From Gammaproteobacteria bacterium (GTDB lineage Bacteria; Pseudomonadota; Gammaproteobacteria; HTCC5015), in assembly GCA_020630145.1 (NCBI GenBank), contig JAHDBX010000005.1, forward strand, positions 6,523 through 15,927: a DNA stretch of 9,405 nucleotides. The letters are read 5' to 3'. The position numbers and the translations under genes are program-made. This document shows positions 1 to 5,786 of the stretch, in pieces (within the stretch, counting starts at the first letter, position 1; each line of letters opens with the position of its first letter). Under the pieces are notes generated by a model that saw nothing but the letters and a program-made list of their open reading frames with translations, ran no database searches and was not told where the DNA came from.

Positions 1-1265
1 ATAGTTCTGATCAAGTCGTTGCTTTTAATCAAGTACAAGTTGAAGCCTTACGCGATTATACGTCTCAAGCTTTAATTCATAACTATATGGGGCGTATTAC
101 CGATTTTGATCATTACAAGGTAGGAGAAAGCTTAGATATAGCAACATGGGATAGTTACCCGCTTGGTTTTTTAGAAGACCGTATTTCAGCAAGTGATCAA
201 TTTAAGCAGCGCTATATGTGTCAGGGGCATCCTGACTTTCAGGCTTTTCACCACGACTTATATAGAGCAGTAGGTAATGGGCGTTGGGGCGTTATGGAGC
301 AACAGCCTGGTCCTGTTAACTGGGCACCTTATAACCCAGCGCCTTTGCCAGGTATGGTGAGACTATGGTCCTTAGAAGCAATTGCACATGGTGCAGAGTT
401 AGTTAGTTATTTCCGTTGGCGTCAAGTGCCATTTGCGCAAGAACAAATGCATGCGGGTTTGCAAAGGGTTGACGGTATAGATACGCCAGTTATGTCTGAA
501 GTAAAGCAAGTAGCTGAAGAATTACAGCGTTTTGATTTGGGTGGCATTGCAAAAGCTTCTGTTGCATTAGTGTTTGATTATGAGGCTTGCTGGCTATGGC
601 AAACACAGCCACAAGGGCAAGGGCCAGACTATTTTGATTTGGTTTTTAATATTTATAGCGCTTTGCGACAATTAGGTTTAAATATCGATATTGTTAGCCC
701 TAATGTAGACACTTTAGATGATTATAAAATGGTGCTCGCACCTGGTTTAATCACATTGCATGAAAAACTTCGCCAAGTACTGACAAATTATAAAGGGCTT
801 GTGTTCGCTGGGCCGCGTAGTGGTTCTAAAACTAAAAATTTACATATACCCGAATCTCTCGCGCCTGATTGGCCGGGGTTAAACTGCAAGGTGGCTTGGG
901 TTGAAAGTATTCGTGCAAATGCACGTATTGCAGTTGAAGGTGGGGGGTATTTTCAACATTGGTCAGAAAGCCTTGAACTGGGTGACAATGGAGTACAGGT
1001 ACATCTGTCGAGAGAAGATGGTCTGCCAGCTTTAATCAGCTGCGATAATGTTTTTTATCTTGCTGGCTGGCCGGATGAAAAATTACTGTTTGATTGTTTG
1101 AAAATACTATGTGAAAAAGAAAGTGTTGATTACGAAATGTTACCAGAGGGTGTGCGGATACGTGATACTGAAAATTTACGCTTTGTTTTTAATTACGCGC
1201 CAGACACGGTCAAGTATAATAGTCATTCCCTTTCACCTGCCTCAGTACAGTGGCACGAAAAATAA
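1..1265 (+). CDS. GH42 beta-galactosidase, C-terminal part (5' end outside window)
   Basis: This is the 3' part of a glycoside hydrolase family 42 gene. The reading frame is open from position 3 and runs to TAA at 1263-1265, giving about 420 residues of a protein that is usually 650-700 long. The internal ATG at 87 is not the start, because the sequence before it (ending H-N-Y-M-G-R-I-T-D-F-D-H-Y) is already conserved GH42 sequence. Family hallmarks include D-x-x-x-W-D-S-Y-P-L-G and the E-Q-Q-P-G-x-V-N-W-A-P block. The Glu encoded at 297-299 is the expected catalytic nucleophile. The acid/base Glu (N-E motif) would lie upstream of the window. From about position 530 the sequence resembles the trimerisation (middle) domain, followed by a small C-terminal beta domain. 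The family hydrolyses terminal beta-galactosides, usually short oligosaccharides and usually in the cytoplasm. Signal-peptide status cannot be judged. It overlaps galM, which fits a galactose-releasing operon. Family assignment is firm; the substrate is unknown. Confidence 0.93.
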   Translation, partial: SSDQVVAFNQVQVEALRDYTSQALIHNYMGRITDFDHYKVGESLDIATWDSYPLGFLEDRISASDQFKQRYMCQGHPDFQAFHHDLYRAVGNGRWGVMEQQPGPVNWAPYNPAPLPGMVRLWSLEAIAHGAELVSYFRWRQVPFAQEQMHAGLQRVDGIDTPVMSEVKQVAEELQRFDLGGIAKASVALVFDYEACWLWQTQPQGQGPDYFDLVFNIYSALRQLGLNIDIVSPNVDTLDDYKMVLAPGLITLHEKLRQVLTNYKGLVFAGPRSGSKTKNLHIPESLAPDWPGLNCKVAWVESIRANARIAVEGGGYFQHWSESLELGDNGVQVHLSREDGLPALISCDNVFYLAGWPDEKLLFDCLKILCEKESVDYEMLPEGVRIRDTENLRFVFNYAPDTVKYNSHSLSPASVQWHEK

Positions 1266-2323
1266 AAGTAATAACATTGAGTAAAAACTATACATTAACA
1301 AACAAGCAGGGCCTTGAGGTTACAGTGAGTGAATATGGTGCACGCATTGTTTCAGTAAAAACGCTTGATCGCTATGGCAAATCGGCTGAAATTACCTTGG
1401 CGTATGCAAACCATGAGCAATACTTAAATGATGAAGTCTATTTAGGTGCTAGTGTGGGCCCGATAGCTAATCGTGTTGCCCATGCGCAATTTAACATTGC
1501 TGGTGCGCAATATAATGTAGATAAAAACGAAGGCGAACATCATTTGCATAGTGGCGCCACGGGTTTGCATCAAGCTATTTGGCAACGTATAGATGATGGT
1601 AAAAACGATGATTATATAGAGTTGCTCTGTAAGCGGGTGGCAGGCTTAGGAAATTATCCCGGTAATGTAGAAGTGCGCGTGACTTTGCGTTTAACTGCAT
1701 CACAACAGATGATTATTCATTATAAGGCTGTTACCGATGCCGCTACGCCTATAAGCATAACGAACCACTGTTATTGGAATTTAAGTGGTGGCCTTGATCA
1801 GGGTTATAGCCAAGATGGAACTGTCTTGGATCATCACTTGCAACTTAATGCTGAACAATATTTAGAGTTAGGCCAATATAGCATTCCTACAGGTAAGGCC
1901 TTATTGCTTAATGATGGTGAATTTGGTCTGCAAGGTGCAGCGCTAACAGACCTGTCTGCTATGCCTGATAATTGGAAAGGTATAGACCATTACTTTATAC
2001 GTAAGCAAACAAGTGAAGAGCTGAGCGCTGAAGCCGGTAAGCAGCTTGGTTTTGCGGCGAAACTTCTTCACCCTAAAAGTGGGCGTTCTCTTTCTTTATA
2101 TACGAATGCGCCTGGTTTGCAGTGTTATACAGGGCAATGGTTGCAAGATAAAAGTTTACAACTGTCTAAAGAAAGCGGTTTGTTCTTGAAACCTTTTGCT
2201 GGTTTGTGTTTAGAGCCGCATGGTTACCCAGATTCCTTGTCTCACACGCATTTTCCCTCCATTATCTTGTCGCCAGAACGACAATACTCAAACATTCTTA
2301 GTTATCAATTTGACGTTTTTTGA
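1250..2323 (+). CDS. galM: Aldose 1-epimerase (galactose mutarotase)
   Basis: GalM interconverts the alpha and beta anomers of aldohexoses. It converts the beta-galactose released by beta-galactosidase to the alpha form used by galactokinase. The 357-residue length is normal. Expected active-site residues are present: Arg75 in P-I-A-N-R, His97/His98 in G-E-H-H-L-H, the proton-donor His173 in N-H-C-Y-W-N-L, Asp246 in G-I-D-H-Y, and the general-base Glu322 in L-E-P-H-G-Y-P-D. The C-terminal F-P-S-I-I-L-S-P-E-R-x-Y also matches the family. The chosen start is a GTG that overlaps the upstream gene by 16 bp, which suggests translational coupling; no good Shine-Dalgarno sequence precedes it. An in-frame TTG at 1277 is the main alternative and would still leave the conserved N-terminal strand (Y-T-L-T-N-K) intact. 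No galactokinase or uridylyltransferase gene is visible downstream. Confidence 0.92.
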   Translation: MARKIKVITLSKNYTLTNKQGLEVTVSEYGARIVSVKTLDRYGKSAEITLAYANHEQYLNDEVYLGASVGPIANRVAHAQFNIAGAQYNVDKNEGEHHLHSGATGLHQAIWQRIDDGKNDDYIELLCKRVAGLGNYPGNVEVRVTLRLTASQQMIIHYKAVTDAATPISITNHCYWNLSGGLDQGYSQDGTVLDHHLQLNAEQYLELGQYSIPTGKALLLNDGEFGLQGAALTDLSAMPDNWKGIDHYFIRKQTSEELSAEAGKQLGFAAKLLHPKSGRSLSLYTNAPGLQCYTGQWLQDKSLQLSKESGLFLKPFAGLCLEPHGYPDSLSHTHFPSIILSPERQYSNILSYQFDVF

Positions 2324-2332
2324 AGTTATTTT

Positions 2333-2424
2333 GTCATTAATAAACAGCATTTTGACTCGTGTCATTCGTATGCTCTGATATGACATTGACTTGACCTAAA
2401 ATGACATTCTTTAGTCATTTTTTT
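2333..2424 (+). promoter_or_regulatory. Cluster of TGAC/GTCA repeats, candidate AraC-type (MtlR) binding sites
   Basis: TGAC or its complement GTCA occurs eight times in about 92 bp, against under one expected by chance with equal base frequencies. The longest identical copies are ATGACATT at 2380-2387 and 2401-2408, exactly 21 bp apart, which is two helical turns on the same DNA face. That arrangement is typical of the direct-repeat half-sites bound by AraC-family activators. TGTCAT at 2360-2365 also forms an inverted repeat with ATGACA at 2380-2385. The location upstream of the putative promoter suits an activator. The link to the regulator at 7666-8583 is inferred from context only. Confidence 0.45.
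2398..2424 (+). terminator. Weak terminator-like hairpin after galM
   Basis: AAAATGAC (2398-2405) and GTCATTTT (2414-2421) form a perfect 8-bp inverted repeat with an 8-nt loop, and T residues run from 2418 to 2424. The geometry is that of an intrinsic terminator for the galactosidase-galM transcript, about 75 bp after the galM stop. The stem has only two G-C pairs, so termination may be inefficient. The same bases belong to the TGAC/GTCA cluster, so the symmetry may instead be protein-binding. Confidence 0.35.
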
Positions 2425-2438
2425 CAAAAAATCTGCAC

Positions 2439-2455
2439 TAATTTGCGTCAAATTA
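2439..2455 (+). promoter_or_regulatory. Operator-like dyad TAATTTG-N3-CAAATTA
   Basis: A perfect 7-bp inverted repeat with a 3-bp centre (CGT). The 17-bp span is a suitable size for a dimeric helix-turn-helix regulator. No specific regulator family is recognised from the motif. Confidence 0.35.
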
Positions 2456-2463
2456 ATACTTTT

Positions 2464-2487
2464 GTACTATTTTCTGCAAAATAGTAC
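2464..2487 (+). repeat. Perfect 10-bp inverted repeat, 4-nt loop
   Basis: GTACTATTTT at 2464-2473 is the exact reverse complement of AAAATAGTAC at 2478-2487, separated by CTGC. No T tract follows, so it is not an intrinsic terminator. Its position upstream of the putative mtlE promoter suggests an operator. The left edge TTTTGTACT recurs at 2501-2509, 41 bp downstream and so about four helical turns away; this hints that one protein may contact both places. Confidence 0.5.
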
Positions 2488-2502
2488 TATAAATTGAATG
2501 TT

Positions 2503-2529
2503 TTGTACTGTTTCGAAACACGGTATAAG
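2503..2529 (+). promoter_or_regulatory. Candidate promoter of the mtlE operon
   Basis: TATAAG at 2524-2529 matches five of six positions of the sigma-70 -10 box. TTGTAC at 2503-2508, 15 bp upstream, is a poor -35 box. A weak -35 with short spacing is common at activator-dependent promoters. This start would give a 5' leader of about 80 nt. An alternative is TTGTAC 2462-2467 with TACTAT 2485-2490 at 17-bp spacing. Neither choice is secure. Confidence 0.3.
2509..2520 (+). promoter_or_regulatory. Palindrome TGTTTCGAAACA, LacI-family operator-like
   Basis: This is a perfect 12-bp palindrome with a central CG. Even symmetry around a CG dinucleotide is characteristic of operators for LacI/GalR-family repressors. 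It lies exactly between the candidate -35 and -10 hexamers, where bound repressor would block RNA polymerase. No LacI-family gene is in the window, so the partner would be encoded elsewhere. Confidence 0.4.
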
Positions 2530-2605
2530 CGCTATTGTATAACCCTGATGTTGTCAGTGATTGGCAATGTGAATTTTAATTAAGAATAAAAACCAGTTTT
2601 AACCC

Positions 2606-2612
2606 GAGGGGG
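2606..2612 (+). promoter_or_regulatory. Strong Shine-Dalgarno site of mtlE
   Basis: GAGGGGG lies 6 bp before the ATG at 2619. It is the best ribosome binding site in the window and fits high production of a periplasmic binding protein. It also fixes the mtlE start. Confidence 0.75.
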
Positions 2613-2618
2613 AATGAA

Positions 2619-3926
2619 ATGAAAAAACTACTTTTATCTATGTTCGCAGCGACTATGAGTATTGGCTCAGGTAGCGCAGCTTTTGCTGGCGAATTAACAA
2701 TCGCGACTGTTAATAACGGTCATATGGTTGAAATGCAAAAACTAAGTAAACAGTTTGAAGCACAAAACCGTGATATTAAATTAAATTGGGTTGTGTTGGA
2801 AGAGGGAACCCTACGTCAACGTGTTACTACTGATATTACTACAGGTGGTGGCCAATTCGATGTAATGACAATCGGTATGTACGAAGCGCCTATCTGGGGT
2901 GGTAAAGGCTGGCTTAAAAAGCTTGATTTCAATACAGATTACGATATTTTAGATGTATTACCTGCTATGCGTGGTGGCCTATCTACAGGCGGTAAAGTAT
3001 ATGCGGCTCCATTCTACGGTGAAAGCTCTATGCTTATGTATCGTAAGGATTTAGTTAAGGCAGCTGGTATGACTATCGAAGATAACCCAAGCTGGGGCCA
3101 CATTCGTGATGTTGCTGCTGCTATACATAATCCTCAAGATGGCGTATACGGTATCTGCTTACGTGGTAAGCCAGGCTGGGGTGATAACATGGCATTCCTA
3201 ACAACTATGGCTAACTCATTTGGTGCACGTTGGTTTGACGAAGAGTGGAAGCCACAACTTGATTCTCCTGCATGGGAGCACGCGGTTACTTTCTACGTAG
3301 ACCTAATGACTAAATACGGCCCTCCAGGTTCAAGTTCAAACAGCTTTAACGAAATTTTAGCGCTTTATAACGAAGGTAAATGTGGTATGTGGATTGATGC
3401 AACTATTGCTGCTTCATTCATCACTGATCCTAAGCAAAGTAAAGTAGCTAATAAAATTGCTTTTGCACAATCACCTATTGCTGTTACTACACGTGGCGCA
3501 AACTGGTTATGGGCTTGGGCTTTAGCTATCCCAGCGGGTACTAAGCAAAGTGCTGATGCGCAGAAGTTTATTTCTTGGGCAACATCTAAAGAGTACATTG
3601 AGTTAGTAGCGAAAACTAACGGTTGGGCTTCAGTGCCAACAGGTACACGTACAAGTACTTATAACAACCCTAACTTCCAAAAAGCAGCAGTATTTGCTGA
3701 TGCGGAATTAAAAGCTATTTTGTCAGCTGATCCTAAGAATAGTACTTTAGAGCCAACACCATACCAAGGTGTTCAGTTCGCTGCTATTCCTGAATTCCAA
3801 GCAATTGGTATTGCAGTTGGTCAACAAATGAGTGCAGCTTTAGCAGGAAATATCTCTGTTAAAGAAGCGCTGAAACGTGCACAAAAAGCCGCTGATCGTG
3901 AAATGCGTAAAGCACGCTATTACTAA
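2619..3926 (+). CDS. mtlE: Polyol (mannitol/sorbitol) ABC transporter, periplasmic substrate-binding protein
   Basis: A 435-residue family 1 extracellular solute-binding protein. Residues 1-23 form a signal peptide (M-K-K start, hydrophobic core, A-F-A cleavage before G24) with no lipobox cysteine, so the mature protein should be soluble in the periplasm. The N-terminal block T-I-A-T-V-N-N, L-E-E-x-x-L-R-Q-x-V-T-T-D-I and F-D-V-x-T-I-G-x-Y-E-x-P-I-W-G is the characteristic signature of the SmoE/MtlE subgroup that binds hexitols such as mannitol, sorbitol and arabitol. It would capture the polyol and deliver it to MtlFG. The start is fixed by a strong Shine-Dalgarno site. Thirteen of 14 arginines use CGT and one uses CGC, which suggests high expression. 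A terminator-like hairpin follows the gene. Subfamily assignment is strong; which polyol is preferred cannot be read from the sequence. Confidence 0.93.
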   Translation: MKKLLLSMFAATMSIGSGSAAFAGELTIATVNNGHMVEMQKLSKQFEAQNRDIKLNWVVLEEGTLRQRVTTDITTGGGQFDVMTIGMYEAPIWGGKGWLKKLDFNTDYDILDVLPAMRGGLSTGGKVYAAPFYGESSMLMYRKDLVKAAGMTIEDNPSWGHIRDVAAAIHNPQDGVYGICLRGKPGWGDNMAFLTTMANSFGARWFDEEWKPQLDSPAWEHAVTFYVDLMTKYGPPGSSSNSFNEILALYNEGKCGMWIDATIAASFITDPKQSKVANKIAFAQSPIAVTTRGANWLWAWALAIPAGTKQSADAQKFISWATSKEYIELVAKTNGWASVPTGTRTSTYNNPNFQKAAVFADAELKAILSADPKNSTLEPTPYQGVQFAAIPEFQAIGIAVGQQMSAALAGNISVKEALKRAQKAADREMRKARYY

Positions 3927-3955
3927 AATCTCCTCCAAGAAGTAAGTAGTAGTAG

Positions 3956-3988
3956 AGGGCAGGTCTTCTGTGTCTGCCCTTCTTTTTT
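3956..3988 (+). terminator. Terminator-like hairpin between mtlE and mtlF
   Basis: AGGGCAG (3956-3962) pairs with CTGCCCT (3974-3980) across an 11-nt loop. The stem is followed by T-T-C and six T (3983-3988). This is a standard intrinsic terminator shape lying 30 nt after the mtlE stop, inside the operon. It probably terminates part of the transcripts, or protects the mtlE mRNA 3' end, so that binding protein exceeds permease and ATPase. Confidence 0.7.
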
Positions 3989-3994
3989 ATACAG

Positions 3995-4040
3995 TATTGC
4001 AACGTTATAAAAATTTATAATTTTCCGTAGCGTTGCAATA
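3995..4040 (+). repeat. Long inverted repeat upstream of mtlF
   Basis: TATTGCAACG (3995-4004) and CGTTGCAATA (4031-4040) are a perfect 10-bp inverted repeat. As RNA the stem extends by four more pairs (two of them G-U) to 14 bp. The loop holds a second 6-bp hairpin: AAAATT 4010-4015 with AATTTT 4019-4024. There is no following T run. It sits directly after the terminator-like hairpin and 34 nt before the likely mtlF start. It may be an mRNA-stabilising or translation-modulating structure, or a DNA operator, since the arms resemble LacI-type half-sites. Confidence 0.55.
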
Positions 4041-4060
4041 ATTAATAGTAAACATGAATT

Positions 4061-4065
4061 GGAAG
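4061..4065 (+). promoter_or_regulatory. Shine-Dalgarno site that decides the mtlF start
   Basis: GGAAG ends 9 nt before the ATG at 4075. Nothing resembling a ribosome binding site precedes the earlier in-frame ATG at 4054, whose upstream sequence is AT-only apart from single bases. This favours 4075 as the start. Confidence 0.5.
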
Positions 4066-4074
4066 AATAACTCC

Positions 4075-4935
4075 ATGAACTCCCGCCTTACAAAATTGTT
4101 ACAAGCACCTTCAGTAATATTGTTATTACTGTGGATGATCGTACCTTTAGGCATGACGCTTTTCTTTTCTTTTGCGCGTTATAACCTATTGTATCCTGCG
4201 CCATTATCTTTTGATGGTTTAACAAATTACGAATTCTTTATAACTGATTCGGCTTTTTTTCCGGCACTATTTAATACTTTATTATTAGTCGGTTCCGTAT
4301 TATTTATTACAGTTGTACTCGGTTTGTTACTTGCGCTGTTAATTAATCAGCCTTTTTGGGGTCGTGGCATCGTACGTGTTATGTTGATCTCGCCCTTTTT
4401 TATTATGCCAACAGTGAATGCGCTGATTTGGAAAAACATGCTAATGAATCCGGTTTACGGTATTTTTGCTGTTATTGCAACAGCTATAGGTATAGACCCC
4501 ATAGATTGGCTGGCACAAGTGCCTTTGCTATCTATCATTATTATTGTTAGCTGGCAGTGGACTCCATTTGCTCTGCTAATATTTATCACATCTTTACAAT
4601 CAGAAGATAGTGAACAAAAAGAAGCTGCACAACTCGATGGTGCAGGTTTTTGGTCCATTTTCCGTTACCTAACATTGCCACATTTGGCTCGACCTATCGC
4701 TATCGTTATTATGATTCAAACGATTTTTCACCTGTCTATTTTTGCAGAAATTTTTGTGACAACAGGTGGTGGCCCAGGTTACGACAGTACTAACTTGGCA
4801 TTTTTAATCTTTTCTCAAGCCTTACTACAGTTCGATGTAGGTGTCGCATCGGCAGGCGGTGTATTCGCGATCATTTTAGCGAATATAGTGGCCTTTTTCT
4901 TAATCCGTGCCGTTGGCAAAAACCTGATGGTGTAA
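4075..4935 (+). CDS. mtlF: Polyol ABC transporter, inner-membrane permease 1
   Basis: A MalF-type permease subunit of the binding-protein-dependent sugar transporter family (BPD_transp_1). It forms half of the membrane channel for the polyol captured by MtlE. Six hydrophobic segments are visible: V-I-L-L-L-L-W near the N-terminus, L-F-N-T-L-L-L-V-G, M-L-I-S-P-F-F-I-M-P, L-L-S-I-I-I-I-V-S-W, I-A-I-V-I-M-I-Q-T, and the C-terminal F-A-I-I-L-A-N. The cytoplasmic EAA loop that docks on the ATPase is E-A-A-Q-L-D-G-A-G then L-P, between segments four and five. The product is 286 residues from 4075. A start at 4054 adds seven residues (M-N-W-K-N-N-S) but lacks a ribosome binding site. The stop overlaps the next start (TAATG). 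Membership is clear; polyol specificity rests on the neighbouring genes and general resemblance to SmoF/MtlF. Confidence 0.92.
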   Translation: MNSRLTKLLQAPSVILLLLWMIVPLGMTLFFSFARYNLLYPAPLSFDGLTNYEFFITDSAFFPALFNTLLLVGSVLFITVVLGLLLALLINQPFWGRGIVRVMLISPFFIMPTVNALIWKNMLMNPVYGIFAVIATAIGIDPIDWLAQVPLLSIIIIVSWQWTPFALLIFITSLQSEDSEQKEAAQLDGAGFWSIFRYLTLPHLARPIAIVIMIQTIFHLSIFAEIFVTTGGGPGYDSTNLAFLIFSQALLQFDVGVASAGGVFAIILANIVAFFLIRAVGKNLMV

Positions 4936-5774
4936 TGATGAATTTAACTCTATCTCAACGAAAAAAATATAAAACAATTTCTTTAGGCTTATTGTCTTGG
5001 GTAGTTGCGCTGGTATTTTTCTTTCCTATTTTATGGATGTTTATGACCAGCTTTAAAACGGAGCTGCAAGCTATTGCGGTACCGCCTTTATGGACATGGG
5101 AACCAACATTTGAAAACTTTGCAATTGTACAAGAGCGCAGTGATTACTTTAAATTTGCAATGAATTCTATAGTCACATCTTTTGGTGCAACACTGTTAGC
5201 ATTGCTAATAGCAGTCCCTGCAGCTTATTCAATGGCATTTTTTCCATCAAAACATACAAAAGATATTTTGTTGTGGATGCTCTCAACAAAAATGTTGCCA
5301 GCAGTAGGTGTGTTGATGCCGATTTATTTGTTGACCAAGAGTGCAGGTCTTCTGGATAATGTATTTTCGTTAATCATTATTTTCACTATGATTAACCTGC
5401 CTATTATTATGTGGATGTTATTTTCATACTTCCGTGAAATTCCAAAAGAAATTCTTGAAGCTAGTCGTATGGATGGTGCAACAACGCTTGGTGAACTGCG
5501 TCATGTAGTTATGCCATTGTCATGGGGAGGCATCGCTTCTACAGGTTTGTTGTCTATTGTCTTATGTTGGAACGAAGCATTTTGGTCAATTAATCTTACC
5601 TCTGCTAATGCGGGTACTTTGACAGCATTGATTGCTTCTTACTCAAGCCCTGAAGGATTATTCTGGGCCAAGCTTTCTGCAGCTTCTACACTAGCCTGTG
5701 CACCTATTGTTGTGTTCGGCTGGTTCTGTCAAAAACAATTAGTCCAAGGTTTAACCTTTGGCGCAGTTAAATAA
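4935..5774 (+). CDS. mtlG: Polyol ABC transporter, inner-membrane permease 2
   Basis: A 279-residue MalG-type permease, partner of MtlF. It has an N-terminal membrane segment ending in P-I-L-W-M-F-M-T-S-F-K-T, the usual MalG-like beginning. Further segments are near residues 77-100, 110-135, 143-164, 195-215 and 245-265. The ATPase-contacting EAA loop is E-A-S-R-M-D-G-A at 175-182, followed by V-M-P-L. The ATG at 4935 shares its A with the TAA of mtlF, so translation is likely coupled; a second ATG follows at once at 4938. The preceding Shine-Dalgarno is weak (GATGG), in line with coupling. The stretch L-S-T-K-M-L-P-A-V-G-V-L-M-P-I is typical of mannitol/sorbitol importer permeases. No defects are seen. 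Confidence 0.92.
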   Translation: MMNLTLSQRKKYKTISLGLLSWVVALVFFFPILWMFMTSFKTELQAIAVPPLWTWEPTFENFAIVQERSDYFKFAMNSIVTSFGATLLALLIAVPAAYSMAFFPSKHTKDILLWMLSTKMLPAVGVLMPIYLLTKSAGLLDNVFSLIIIFTMINLPIIMWMLFSYFREIPKEILEASRMDGATTLGELRHVVMPLSWGGIASTGLLSIVLCWNEAFWSINLTSANAGTLTALIASYSSPEGLFWAKLSAASTLACAPIVVFGWFCQKQLVQGLTFGAVK

Positions 5775-5786
5775 AAGGGTTTATTC

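Larger units (their letters stand above)
2324..2618 (+). promoter_or_regulatory. Control region upstream of the polyol operon
   Basis: This 295-bp AT-rich stretch has no convincing gene. It contains, in order: a cluster of TGAC/GTCA motifs (2333-2424), a weak hairpin followed by seven T (2398-2424), a 7-bp dyad (2439-2455), a perfect 10-bp inverted repeat (2464-2487), a 12-bp palindrome with central CG (2509-2520), possible promoter hexamers, and a strong ribosome binding site before mtlE. This density of symmetric elements, placed between the gal pair and the polyol operon, points to a multi-factor regulatory region. The AraC-family protein at 7666-8583 is the obvious candidate ligand for some of these sites. 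Which site binds which protein is inference. Confidence 0.75.

Noticed and set aside
681..692. 12-bp palindrome AATATCGATATT in the beta-galactosidase gene
   Set aside because: A 12-bp palindrome is expected about twice in a window of this length, and it is in conserved coding sequence.
3365..3598. Open reading frame of 77 codons on the minus strand inside mtlE
   Set aside because: It is fully contained in a well-conserved gene on the opposite strand, has no recognisable domain, and is explained by the codon composition of mtlE.
4356..4658. Short open frames in other frames of mtlF on both strands
   Set aside because: They overlap a clear permease gene with intact membrane segments and EAA loop and show no family features.
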